Source: Gymnorhina tibicen
Lineage: Eukaryota > Chordata > Aves > Passeriformes > Artamidae
Assembly: GCA_013399875.1 (NCBI GenBank)
Contig: VXAZ01007544.1
Span: forward strand, 1,631,091-1,695,090
Length of the DNA: 64,000 bases
Direction: 5' to 3'
Positions within the stretch are counted from its first letter, which is position 1, and every line of letters starts with the position of its first letter. The notes beneath the pieces were generated by a model. It was not told the origin of the DNA and ran no database searches. It saw nothing but the letters and a program-made list of their open reading frames with translations. This document shows positions 13,368 to 24,957 of the stretch, piece after piece. Made by a program: the position numbers and the translations under genes.

Positions 13368-13578
13368 ATACTTCTCATTACTCTGATTTGATTGGTAATA
13401 AATTAAACTAATATCCCCAAGTGGAGTTGCTTTGCCTAAAACGGTCACTGGTGACTAATCTCTCCCTGACCTTATCTTGACCCTTGAGCCTTTCATTATG
13501 TTTTTTCTCCCCTGTCCAACTGAGGAGGGCAAAGCTACTCAGCTTTGGTGGGCACCCGGTGTCCAAGCAAGGTCAACA
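13368..13578 (+). mobile_element. Endogenous retrovirus LTR, 3' remnant
   Basis: This segment aligns by eye along its whole length with the last about 210 bases of the long LTR at 60875-61968. Shared landmarks in order are 'tactctgatt', 'ttggtaataaat', 'ggtcactggtga'-like text, 'atctctccctg', a 'cttgagcctt'-like block, 'ctcccctgtcca', and the terminal 'ggtgtcca...ggtca' block. An AATAAA poly(A) signal sits at 13397-13402, in the same relative place as in the other copy. The upstream part of the LTR is missing, so this is a truncated or decayed solo LTR in plus orientation. A short open frame running through it at 13484-13672 has no coding meaning. Confidence 0.8.
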
Positions 13579-14886
13579 AAAAATATTTGTAATTTTTTCC
13601 ACTTTTTTTTCAATGCCACCCTATTATTTCTGCACTCACCCAAGCTTTTCTGATTTTCAGTTACACACCTAAAAAAACAACACATAAGACTGAAAGTATA
13701 CAGATCTCTTTATTCGTAAGTAGAAGGACACATCTGAGAAGAGTGATTCAGAAGAGGTGTCCATCAGTCCAATAGAGATTTTTCACCTATTCCAATAGCT
13801 CATTTGCTCTCTGTTTCTATTCTGGTTTTCCCTGTTCTGTAGTATTCAGTGTATGCATGAAGTCAGTATTTCTTTCTCTTTAATCCTCTTAGCTTAGCAA
13901 ATATTATCTAGCTTGTGCAGTATTTTCTTATTAACAGATAGGGTGTTAAAATAAACCTTCCGGTTTCCCAGTGTCATTAGAGATTCCAGATTTTTTTCTC
14001 AGATTTTTATTAACTCTATTTCTTCTTTCAGCTAATATTAATTCAATCTTCATCTGGTGTTAGCCAGTATAAAATGATGAAGCTTTACAGATTTATGCAG
14101 CTGAATTTTTAGTTTATGATTTCAACAGTTTACATTTAATGGTAACCTATAAAATTAATCCACACACAGTGTGGATTGAATGATCCTTACCTATGCTGAT
14201 AGGAAAGGGGCAAGCAGAGTAAACACACACACAGCTAATCTTAGTGAAGAGTTATAGTGCTGGAATCTCACATGGGCATTTCCCCTGAGGACAACTCTAT
14301 ACCAGAAGCTATAGGGTAGGTCAGATGCAGGTATTTGTATGGCCATGTCTGATCTTAAAGCTCAGTCATTTAACCAGGAGATCCTATTCTGCATTTTCTT
14401 CTTCAGGTAGAATTCAGTAACAGAGAATCATGGGTATAAGGCTGTCATGGAAAGTATAGACTAAATAATTCACTTTCACAGCAGAAACTGTGCACATACC
14501 TTTTCTTAAGGCGTAATACAGTGTCACTTTCTCTTGCTTTCTTGAACCAGATGTTTGGCCATACTTTCTTGTTAGAGGACTTCAAAACTAGCTGAACACT
14601 GACAACATTCTTTACCCTGACCCAGCCCTCTTTTAGATTTATCCTTTTGCTGCAACTAAATGATTATGGATTTCCCATGGCTTTTATCCATATTTAATTG
14701 CTGTTTCCTCTTCCCTGTTCTTGCTGAGATCTGGAGAAAGGTAATAAATCTTGTTACTGCCTTTTTCACCTCTGTATTCACCTCTCAGAACCTATAGAAA
14801 AGAGACCAACAATCTGAAGATGAAAGCCTATGTAGTTTTAAAATTTCATTAAGACCAGGGTATTGTTTGTGACTTCACTCGCTACC
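13579..14886. other. Unique non-coding sequence
   Basis: Nothing recognisable beyond short CA runs near 14160 and 14225. No gene was seen. Confidence 0.55.
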
Positions 14887-14979
14887 TCCATTTTATAACA
14901 AAGAAACCAATAAAGAGATGACTTGTCACTGAGAATGCATCAGCATGTGGGAGACTAAGACTCAGCCAGAACCCAGTCA
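14887..14979 (-). mobile_element. Possible MIR-type SINE remnant
   Basis: On the plus strand this resembles the reverse complement of a MIR core. It has a 'ccatttta' block followed by 'gaaacc', 'agagatgacttg', and a distal 'ccagaacccagtc' block, in the correct order and near the expected spacing. Divergence is very high, as expected for an element far older than birds. It could be chance similarity. Confidence 0.35.
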
Positions 14980-15127
14980 CTCACTAATTTCAGCTCATCT
15001 CCAAGTTTTTCAGCCCCACTATATATTTGAAATTCTGCTTTCCAAAAGATCATGAGAAGTGAAGCTGACTGGTAAAGTCAAGTGCAACCATTCCTATTGG
15101 TCAAAAATACTAGAATAGAGTAGAAAA

Positions 15128-15528
15128 AATAGAACTAAAAAGTTCAGTTGGAAGGGACCTACAATGATCGTCTAGTCCAACTGCCCGGCCACTTCAGGGC
15201 TGACCAACAGTTACAGCATGTTATTAAGGGCATTGTTCAAATGCCCCTTAAACACTGTCAGGCTTGGGGCACCAACCACCTCTCAAGCAAGCCTGTTCCA
15301 GTGATCCTCTTGGTAAAGAAATGCTTCCTAATGTCCAGCCTAAACCTGTCCTGACACAACTTTGAACCATTTCCATGTGTCCTGTCACTGGATACCAGGG
15401 AAAAATGTTCAGCACCTTCCTCTCCACTTCCCCTCCTCAGGAAGCTGTAGAGAGCAATGAGGTCTCTACTCATCCTCCTTTCCTCTAGACTAGACCAACC
15501 CTCAGCCACTCCTCACAGCAGCTGCTAT
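15128..15528 (-). mobile_element. CR1 LINE, well-preserved 3' end
   Basis: Reverse complement of a CR1 3' end of a different subfamily from the 5.5 kb copy. Landmarks on the plus strand are 'gttggaagggacct', 'tctagtccaactgcc', 'caccaaccacctctcaagc', 'gtaaagaaatgcttcctaat', 'cctcaggaagctgtagagag' and a terminal 'cagccactcctca'. It is 5'-truncated and in minus orientation. It is less decayed than the other CR1 copies in this window, so probably the youngest of them. The terminal octamer repeats are reduced to traces near 15131. The apparent 83-codon minus-strand frame at 15258-15509 is part of this element and has no intact protein domain. Confidence 0.92.
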
Positions 15529-17462
15529 TAGTCACTAGGGATTATAATTAATACAGCCTATGGTTGTCTGTTCACACTGAAACACAAAAATAAAAACAAT
15601 AATTATTACCAGTGAAATGAAAGTTAATGTTGATTAAAATTGTTATTTGATACACAGACAAGTGAAGAACATTCACATATCTTGAGATCAAAAACTGTTA
15701 CTTATTGCTGTGATACTGGAGAGCAACACATATAATTACATTTAGTGCCTGCTTTAAAAAGAGAGAGAAAGAGACACTACAGTTCTGTGGGCACAATTTA
15801 TTACAGGCACAAATGCTAGTATTTTCATGGCAGTCAACAAAAAAAGCAGTCAGAGGTTTAGAAGCTAAAACATTTGAACCTGCAATTTAGTGCAGAGATT
15901 TAAATGCGGATTCATAATTATTTTCATTCGCAAGGCTACATGCCCTAAAACATCAATTGTTAGCTTGTTTATTAAAGCTTTTGGTAATTTAGACAGTTTC
16001 CCCACAAACTGATGTATGTCTGCATTGTTCACTGGCCACAGCAGCAGAAAATATTGCATCAGATTATTATAAATGGTGCTCTTTAATTCTTTTTCTAAAG
16101 CAAGGCCTTACCAAACTATTTTCAAAATAAGAAGAGTCTGACCACACCAGTTTAGCAGTTGCAGAAATGTACTCATCAAGGTTTGCGTTGCTGAACCAAT
16201 ACCAGGCACGTTCATGTGCACGTCAGTCCTTTGATGTACATCCATTCCTCAACCTATGTCTGTATTTGTGTTGACAGCTGTATAATTATTGTCAGCTGTA
16301 CCAAGAAAGGGGACAATTATATCCCAAGTGGAAATTACAAGTAGGTTAGTACCAAGCTTTCTATTTTTTTTGGTTAAATCACTGATGTCAGAGGCACCAG
16401 TGTGACAACACAGCAACCCTGACCAGCAAATGTCACCTACACTCTTGTATCCTCATGTAGCACCATGTGGGACAAGGTCAGTGCTGAGAAAAGGATTATG
16501 CAATTAGCTTTACAGGAGAAGGCTGACAGCATGCAGATGGAGGGATCAGTAAGACAGATGAATGAATTTACAGTAATTAAGCATACTCCCACCTGCACCT
16601 CCAGAGAAATGAGGAATTGACATTTAGTTACACACCACCTTGGCATCTGCAAGGAGAGGAAGTGAAGGTAAGGAAATTATATGCTCTATTGTGCTGTCTT
16701 CCTGAACCACTTCAGAGAAACCTACCAAAGGAAAGAATGGCTGGTCCTGGTGGAGGTGATGGTATTGAGGATATGGAGAATGGTATGGAGGATAAAGACT
16801 AAGTGCAGTGAGGTGGTAGAAATTATTTTATAAGTATATATATTCAAATGTATACATATGTATGTGCAAATGTGTTACAAAGACTTAATATAATGACATG
16901 ATCACATTTACCTTTGTTCAGCTCTGTCTGATTAAGACTTTACTTATAAGACCAAATGCTAGTACAGAATGATCTATGAAACCTGCTGATATCCAGGATT
17001 TCCTCTGGAATACACAATGTTGGGGGGCTGCCTGACTGTCCCTTTCATACACTATTTTGCGTGCAAGGGGAGGCCTGTGTGACATGGTGGGAATCGTAAC
17101 ACTTGCGAGTCTTTCAGATTATTGGTTCAAGCCAGTATTTCCACAAGCTGTTACATTTTTTTGTAACTGCGGCTCATTTGAGCTCACAAAGGACATTTGT
17201 TCTCTCCGCCTCTGGAACATCAAAGGAGGGCTGGTAATGAGATAGTGGTGAGCAGAGCTGTAACTGATTCCTTCAAATTGAGGGTAGCAATAATGGCGAG
17301 GTATAATGAGCTGGCTGGTAGCTATCCTGAAACGCCATCAGTCCTTAGGAGACTGGCAGGATGTACCCCAAACAGCACCCACAGGCACCCACCAGAGCTC
17401 TCTGTTCAGGGAGGCCTTGGGCAGGGTTAGACAGTCATGAGTTTATTTCGGATTAGGGCATA
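15529..17462. other. Non-coding sequence with conserved-element-like stretches
   Basis: No gene was found. Two parts, about 15780-16070 and 17100-17330, have few low-complexity runs, retained CpGs and dense homeodomain-like TAAT cores, which is the look of conserved non-coding elements. This is only an impression from composition. Confidence 0.4.
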
Positions 17463-17496
17463 CCTGGTACCATATTCCCTGGTACCATACTCCCTG
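17463..17496. repeat. 15-bp tandem duplication
   Basis: The unit 'cctggtaccatattc' is followed at once by 'cctggtaccatactc' (one difference) and a partial third copy 'cctg'. Confidence 0.9.
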
Positions 17497-19210
17497 CTGC
17501 CCTTAAATCATTGCGGTGCAGAGCTCAACCAGCAGCTTCTGTCACACTGTGGGAGAGGAGTTTGAACATCACTGTGGTGCTTGGGTGGGGATGTGAGGAC
17601 ACTGAGGACTGCAGTGGCAGAAGTCCAGGCAGCAAACAGGTAGCCCCCAAAGCAAAAATTGAATGAAAGAAGGCAAAAGTAGCTGCAGAAATAAATGAAA
17701 ATTCAGCTTGGTATTTATTCCAAAAGCACAGAAGCCAGTGCTTTAGTGGTTGGGCATTTCTTTCCAGGACATGAGCTCTATACAAGATTCTGCATTTTGC
17801 AAAGTTTTAACTAGTTCCAACCAACAGTATGGCTGCTTTAGGCTGGCAGGAAAAGAAAGAGCAGGTGGGCAGGTGGGTAATAAGAGTTTCTGAAAAAAAA
17901 ATCAATTTTTTTTTTTAGGATATTTGCTCTGTATTTAGTGATTATTTGCCAGATAACACTTTGGAAAACAACTTACATTTCACTTTTCCAGGTGTGCGGT
18001 ATCTTACATTTTATAAGATGGCTTAAGATCTCTGCATTCCCAAAGTGCTGTTCATCTGGATCTGTGTGTTTGGTGTATTAACTGAAATGCCTTTAACTCT
18101 AGTATTTTGGGGGGAAAAAATTAAAAACAGTGTTTCTCTTAGGAAAAAAGTATGGACCAATAATCATTACCACTCAAAGTTTTGAATTTCACTTTCTCTG
18201 AATAAACACAGAAAAGGTTCTCTGAAGACAGCTAATCAGGTGCTGATTCATCCATACATTCACAGGTTCCTCATTTTTCTCCTGAGCATCACTGATTAAA
18301 AGAGAAAGATTATCAGTATAATACAGATATGATGGATTGGAGGTGTCAGAATGAGGTTCTTTGAAAACTCATTATTTCTTTTGATCTAAGAGCATTCCGC
18401 AAGCACTGCTGCTTTTTTTTTTTTTTAATGGAAACAGCACATCCGTTGCTTAAGTAGCAATCCAAATAATTGTCATGAGAATTGTAGACCCAGATTTTCC
18501 TTTTCAGGATCAATTCAGGAGTCTTGGTTAAAGCATATGTGATGCACTGACTTCCATAAGGTTCTCAATGTGATTTTTCTGTTAGCAATGGCAGCAATAT
18601 TCAGCAATGTTTCACTGGATCTCTCAAGGGCAGAAACTGGTTCTGAACACAGAGGAAACCTTTAATGTGCAAATTATCAGTTTTATTAAAAAGCTCTGCC
18701 ACTCAATTGACCAGCCCAGTCTCTGTCACCCCTTTTTAATATATCCTTGGCAGTCTAAATTTCCCATTTGCTTTAGTTGTTTCTGGGTGAGCTGAGCATC
18801 ACTGAAAATGCCAAAATCTGTCATTGTATTTTTCCATAGACTGAACTTTCAAAATAAGCCCTCAGTTCACAGCAAGCTTAATAACAGTTGGCCCAAATCC
18901 TTCAGATTTCTTGAAAGGGAAGCTGTGATAGCTGGGGATGTTACTCCTCTTCTACTCTCAGATTTGTTTCCTAACAAGTTACTGAATTTCTTCAGGGACT
19001 TACTGGGGGGCTTTTGAGCATGGGGCTGTGCAGTTCAGAGGGAAAGAGTTGTAGACAGAACCCTAGAAATCACAGGTGGTTTGGGAAAAAAATCTTTGGC
19101 TCTGATAAACAAAAAGAGGGATCAATGTTATCTCAAATCACATATCTAAAATCCCACAGTACCATTACCAGATTATTCATCAGAAATAATGAAGTAAGAT
19201 TATATATAAC
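17497..19210. other. Unique non-coding sequence
   Basis: Contains T/A homopolymer runs near 17890-17920 and 18412-18426. No gene, RNA or identifiable mobile element was seen. Confidence 0.55.
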
Positions 19211-19370
19211 TGTGCTGGTTTGGGCCAAATTCAGGGAAACGTCCAACAGTTTCTTGAGAGAAAGGAGAAACAGCAACATGTTATGTAGCAGCCTGCCACT
19301 GATGCTAGAAAGAGTATTGCTATCTAATAACCACAGGGCTGAACTCAGGCGTGATGTGTAAGGCCACGTT
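19211..19370 (+). mobile_element. Probable LTR 5' fragment
   Basis: Starts with 'tgtgctggtttgggcc', the 5' terminus seen in several songbird endogenous retrovirus LTRs as I recall them, with the canonical TG first bases. The following 100-150 bases ('gggaaacgtccaac', 'gagaaaggagaaacagcaac') fit the U3 start of such an LTR. No TATA box, poly(A) signal or CA terminus was recognised, so the copy is truncated or decayed and its right boundary is approximate. The 115-codon frame crossing it at 19014-19361 is not a recognisable viral protein. Confidence 0.45.
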
Positions 19371-22300
19371 GGGTTAACCTACATTAAACACCTGACAGCT
19401 TGTCTTCCTTACCCTCTGAAAACACTTGTATAACTTGTCATGCCAGTGAAGTCATACTGAATTGAGCAAACTAGTTGAAACCAAATATGCAGAGAAACAT
19501 ATTTGTCATTGCACTTAAGCTGACAGCTGTAGCAATTTTCTTTGAGCAGACACACACAGCTTGATGACAAAGAGGGAAGCTTGTGTGGATTTCTAATTGC
19601 AGAGTTCTGTTGCAAAGGCCATCAAAAATGGGCCTCTGATTTTAAGAAGGATTAGGAAACAATCAAAACCAGGTGGTTTGTTTGGATTTAATATTCATGA
19701 ATCATTACCAATTTCTAACAGAATTAGGGATTAAGCTTTTCAGAATTTTCAAGAGGAGGCAGAAACTATTGTAAGATTCATAGTAGAATAGAATTAGCAG
19801 GATAACAAAAATGAGTCACTACAAATAGTATAGGAAAAAATTATTATAATCAGTAGCAATGGTAGAAGGACGTCTTCATTTTCACTATAATTTAGCTGAT
19901 CATTGTGACACTGACAGCAGTATTAAAGGTCACTTACTGGATTAAAAGAGTTATTCTGATCTTCTTGTATGATTTCACACTGGAAGCTCCCACCATTAAA
20001 CACATTACATATGGATAGCTATCTATATAGACAACTTCAAGTTCACATGAGACAAATCAATTTGACTCAACATATGGCAAAGAAGTACTGAACTAAGTCA
20101 TATGACTTTGCTCTTTCAAAAGTTACCCTGGACTATCACCACAGCTCAGATAATTCATGTTGACTTGGCTATTCAGCAGTAACTTGTGCATGTCTAAAGA
20201 GTGACATTAAAATATTTTGCTGAAAGTGTTTGTTTCTAAGTGTTACTGGAAACATAATAAAGAATGAAGATCCATACTTACTCTGTCATCAAAACTATTT
20301 TTAAAGTATAACTTTAATTATAATTAAAACACATGTCTATAAAATCCCTTGGATGAGTCAATAAATAACTTCCTTTTATTCATGATACTTGAATATGTAT
20401 GGTCTCAGTTTCCTTTAAACTACAGCTAGTATGAAAACCTTTTATTCCTCAGAGGTTACTAGAGATTGCAGCAATACATTATTAGATATTTGTCTTGTTT
20501 CTCTTCACCTCTAAATTCACCCCGAGATTTAGTGTAATTTCTTTTCTCTCACTCCTCGCTAAAGCTGTCCCATTTTGACTTCCACTGCAGTGACACTCCC
20601 ATTCCACCCTTTTAGTAAGATTTTTATTCAGCTGTCTTGCAGAAACAGCCTTGTTTTGACAATGTCACTGCAGGTAATGCGCTTGCAAAGTCATTTTCTT
20701 TTGTAGCTTTTACAGTTCTCTGCTGTTTCCTCTCCCTATTACTAACACTCCAATTCTCCTTTAGGGGGTATGCATCATTCTTTCTTTGTTGCACAGTGCA
20801 CTCCCAGTACAGCCTCCCCAGGGAAAACCAACCTATGCTACATTTTCACCTTCCATTTTTCTGCTGATGAATGAAAAGCCTACCTTTCCAATTGTGTATC
20901 CTGACTTGTCATCACGACGTTCCCTCTACTTGTCTGCTCTAACATAAAATTTAGCAAGACAAAAATGAACTCCTAGCTCAGATACTAGGGATGGATATTT
21001 TTTCCCCATTGTGAAATATCTTGGAAGATACTGGATTCACTCCACCCAGCAGGTGACAGCTTTTGGGCTGAAAAGCATTGCTTTAGCACTGCAATTGAAA
21101 TCTGAGAGGATGCCTTGTGAGTTGTTGGGATCCTGGGATGAACTGTACACCTGCTCTTCCTCCACAGAGTGTCAGAGATGCTAGAGCTGACGTTTATCAG
21201 CTCAAAGGAGCTGTAGCTCAACCAGAGAAAAACATGGAGTAACTGCAATTTGGGAGCAAAATCACAATTCTCTGTACAGTAATCAGAAGATTTTTATCTT
21301 CTGCAGTGTTGACTGGAGTAATAATTTCATCCTCACTTCTCCTTCACGCACAGATTGCTCCCTCGGCTCCCAGAGTCACTTAATTCTCTTACTTAGCATC
21401 TTCACCCCACAATCACTAGTTTCACATATTCAGGCTGACTGTGAAAATATAAGGGTCTTCTATTTGTGAAGTCTTTGAATGTCTTTGTGGTTTGGCTAAC
21501 CATGCTATCCTGTGGGCATGACATGTTCTCCCTAGCAGATCTGCAAACCTACCCTCTCAGCTCTTCCCTTCAGGACAACCTGCACCATACATTCTCTCCA
21601 AACTCATGTTGTTTAACAGGAACACAGACTAAGTGTTGCTATCTCTTTTTTTTTTTTTTCCCAGTTGTTTGGGTTTTTTTTCTTTTACCCATCAAATACT
21701 GTTTGGATATGAGGGAAGCAGAATGCAACCCAAAGAAGGAGGTTTATATCTCTAAATATAGAGACTAAGGGAGAATGCATATGTTGAATAAGAAAGTCTT
21801 TTTATTATATAACCAGTTTTCATACTCAACCTTGTTTTAAAACATTTAATACTAAATTTGCAAGTCATTATCAGAATTTATGATGATTGGTTCAGATCTA
21901 TCATGAAAAATGTTTGTACTACAAACTGGCAGTGACTGACAGTAGAATAAGTCCACTACAAGAAATCAATATCCTTTTTTTCATTCATCATTATAGTGTT
22001 ATTTTATGTGTTTTCTCTCGTAATTTCAGTGAATTAAATTTCAAAAAAATCACTGAAAACATTTTTTCCCCACAAATACAAAGCTAATGTAGTTTGTAAT
22101 GAATTGAATAATGCTGGATTAAAAGAAAGAAGAAAGACAACACTAAAAACAAGCTGCAAATGAATAGATCATTATTACAGCACATTCATCTAACTTTATC
22201 TTTACCCAACCTGTCAGATTTCAGTTTGATGCTTCTTCCAGATGCTTCAAGCTTACAGAACATGAAACTTCTGTAAAACCTAAATTAAGACAGCAACATG

Positions 22301-23192
22301 TGACATAATAGCTTTGGTAAATTATTTCTTGTTCACAGGGTAGTTTCTGGAATCGTGAGGATTAGTCCTTCACATCGAACATCAAAGAGTCTGGCACAGA
22401 CAGAGAAGATAAACTCTGACCCTTGTGAGCTTGTTCACGTCACTTCTACCCATTTAAATTCCAGTTAGGTTGGTCAGAAGCAACAGAGAAAAGCTTTAAA
22501 TTGCATTATTAACAATAGGTTAAATCTTAGACTGCTGATTAAATCAATTTCTCTCAGATAAAATCATAACAGGCCTCGGCTGTATTTGTCTGACAGGAAA
22601 CATGGCATTGGCAATGCTTTGTGTTGCCTTTAATGAGTGTGATTGTCATCTTCCAGCAGGGAGAGTACAAAAGCCACCTGCAGGTCTGGGTGAATGGGAT
22701 CGCTTATCGATCAAGTTGTCAGGCCTATCAGGCATTCAAGAACAGCTGAACGAGTACATAAAATCAATGTGATCTTGTATTCATATGGAGGCTCCCCAAG
22801 TCAGTCACCTGACTGAAAATTTAGGCTAAATTAGCTACACATGAAATATAATTTCCAAAATTGTCAAACTCACAACATTCACGCTTATGAATAGTACCTT
22901 GATTTTTTGAAGACAATTTGACATTTTAAACATCATTTTGGCCAGCTTTGTCTTGGGGTAGAACAGCAGCCTACACAATTATTTCTTTATCTCTACCTGA
23001 AAATGGTTTTAAACTGTTATTTATTATTTATATTTAGCTGCTTCTCCCCATTTGCTGAGAGTCAGCTCCATTTTAGCAATGATCTTTGCTACTGTTCAGC
23101 CATGCTATCAAGGTGAGGCTGTTCTAGAAAGACAGTAAGCAGAAAAGCAGAGAAGTGCCTCATCTTCCTTAAGAGAATTGCATGCTTCCATG
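19371..23192. other. Unique non-coding sequence
   Basis: No gene was seen. A CTCF-like match lies at 21046-21059 (plus strand, 13 of 14 consensus positions, with a mismatch in the core GG). The stretch 22500-22840 looks like a conserved non-coding element, with moderate GC, retained CpGs such as 'cttatcgatcaag', and no low complexity. A T run lies near 21640-21660. Confidence 0.4.
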
Positions 23193-23221
23193 TTTGCACT
23201 TAGAGTGCAAAACTGCACTCT
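23193..23221. other. Overlapping inverted repeats with two exclusive hairpins
   Basis: TTTGCACT (23193-23200) pairs perfectly with AGTGCAAA (23204-23211) across a 3-base loop. AGAGTGCA (23202-23209) pairs perfectly with TGCACTCT (23214-23221) across a 4-base loop. The two stems share their middle arm, so only one can form at a time. The biological role is unknown. Confidence 0.75.
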
Positions 23222-23491
23222 TCACGGTCCGAATCACCTTCCTAGGACTGGAGCAAGGAGAAGGGAAGGAGAGCAACCCCAGTGAGGAGGTGTAGCAGGA
23301 GGAACCCTTCACTACCTCCAACTCCGCCTCCTTTGGCAGCCAAGGTGGATTTTAGACTGATGAATGCACAGTTGAGACCTGAGTCTGCAAAGGGCTTCGG
23401 AGTTACTGGGAATGGAGTAAATAACATTAAAGTACCAGTCCTGTCTCACAACCATCTTTACAACAGGCAATTAATGTGGTCATTTTAGTCT

Positions 23492-24319
23492 GTGATGCAA
23501 TGCATTTCCATTTCCAGTCCTTTGTTAGCTACTATCTTTTCCGTTTTCCCTCTGTCACTCCACACCCACGTTTTATCATTTGTTCACTGGATTTCAGTTC
23601 ACATCCTACCCTTCCCTCACTCCATTATTCTCCCCAAGGAGCCACTTCCTCCATACTATCTTCCACATCTGTCTTCTTTCTTCATTTGTTTGTCTTATTT
23701 GCTGTCCCTAAACTCACAGAGGAACAAAACTAATTCAAGACTAAAAAATGGCTTATTCAATTCAAAAGTCTTCTCTCTGCTCTTTTTGATACATGACATT
23801 TTTTTTCTCTGCAGATGGATAGAATTCATGCTTGGACATGAAATGTATTATGAAGTTTGAATGGTGCAATTTTTTTTTCTTTTATTTAATCTTCTTCAAA
23901 TTTTTATCAGTGCATCAGTCATCCCTGCAATTTTCCCATATAAACTTGCTTTGCCATTGTGCCTTTGGAATCACATTAGTTCTCAGTATCTTTCAGTACA
24001 AGTTAATCAGCTAAAACTTGGTCTATTTTATAGCTGTAACATCACAAGCACCACAATGAGCAAGTTCATTATAAGTGAAAGTTACAACAAAATTTTAGCA
24101 TCCATTCCTGTCTCAGATAGAAATAATAATACTACTAGAGGAAATCTCTTTCCAGCCCACATGTTGCTTACAAAGTCCCTCCCCAGAAGTCTCCTGGATC
24201 AACCATTTTTCTTCCCAGCTGTGAACACTTCAGGAGATCTTCCAAGTTTTCACACACTCCAAAACCAGAACCCCTCAAATTCTGCCCTCTTTCATACACA
24301 GACATGGCATCTGCTCTGA
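23492..24319 (+). other. Stop-poor T/C-rich stretch, probably not coding
   Basis: One plus-strand frame is open for 122 codons, broken by a single stop at 23858-23860, then open for another 152 codons with Met directly after that stop. The predicted product is rich in Phe, Leu, Ser and Pro and has no domain that I recognise. The DNA is T/C-rich, which lowers the frequency of stop codons, and another frame is open over part of the same stretch (23476-23733). I read it as a composition effect. A decayed mobile-element frame is the alternative. Confidence 0.4.
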
Positions 24320-24797
24320 TTCAGGGAGAAATCTCCATGTATATAAGGCTGAAGTTGTCCCAAGTCTTAGATGTCTGAATTTTAGAAGATAACAGTATTT
24401 CAAAAGATGGTGTATGATTGCAGGTATCATTCTAAATGTTGTTTGAAAGTTAGACAGAGTTGATAGGAATGTGTCTGTTGTGGATTTAAGCTTTTTAAAG
24501 TAAATTTTGAGAGTTCGCAAAATATTCTTGGTGAAGAGGCTGTGACTGTAGAGTTCTTATCTGATGATTAATGAGAAGTCTAAATTAAATCTCTTAACTA
24601 CTTGTCTATATTATAGCAGGTACATGAATGCACAGCAGAAGGAGTTCGTGAGGGGGAAAGAGAAAGGATGCTTACATGTATTTATGGGTGGTTGTACTGC
24701 TGCATTTCCCCGCTCTTTTTCTTACTAAATGTCTGCCCTTTCCACATTGTCCTCCCTTCCCTGCCCCTAGTCCTGACCACTCCCTTGAGTTTTCCCT

Positions 24798-24893
24798 ATT
24801 GGTCCCAGTACCCAACCCCGCCCATGTGCCGCCCCTGCACCCTGAGACCATTAGTCCATGTGCTCTCTCCGCCCCCCTCGTTCCCATATAAAA
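24798..24893 (+). promoter_or_regulatory. LTR core promoter (CCAAT, GC box, TATA)
   Basis: Within the solo LTR, a reverse CCAAT (24798-24802), a GC box (24816-24823), a second GC-rich block near 24829 and a TATAAAA box (24887-24893) lie in the usual retroviral order. Transcription would start roughly 25-30 bases after the TATA box, near 24915-24922, reading to the right. Activity cannot be judged from sequence. Confidence 0.65.
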
Positions 24894-24951
24894 TCCCAGG
24901 CTCCCAGCTGCGTGCTCTCTCTGCTTTGGGGAACCTGCCGGGAGCTGTAAG

Positions 24952-24957
24952 AGTAAA
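24952..24957 (+). terminator. LTR poly(A) signal, AGTAAA variant
   Basis: AGTAAA is a known functional variant of the AATAAA hexamer. It lies about 60 bases after the TATA box, followed by GT-rich text ('tcctctgtggtg'), as expected at an R/U5 junction. Confidence 0.55.

Noticed and set aside
15258..15509. 83-codon minus-strand frame
   Set aside because: It is part of the CR1 3' end and does not form an intact reverse-transcriptase domain.
19014..19361. 115-codon plus-strand frame
   Set aside because: It crosses a probable LTR fragment, has no recognisable domain and no splice or promoter support.
21046..21059. CTCF-like motif CCAGCAGGTGACAG
   Set aside because: A mismatch in the core GG step makes binding doubtful. 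Noted but not called.
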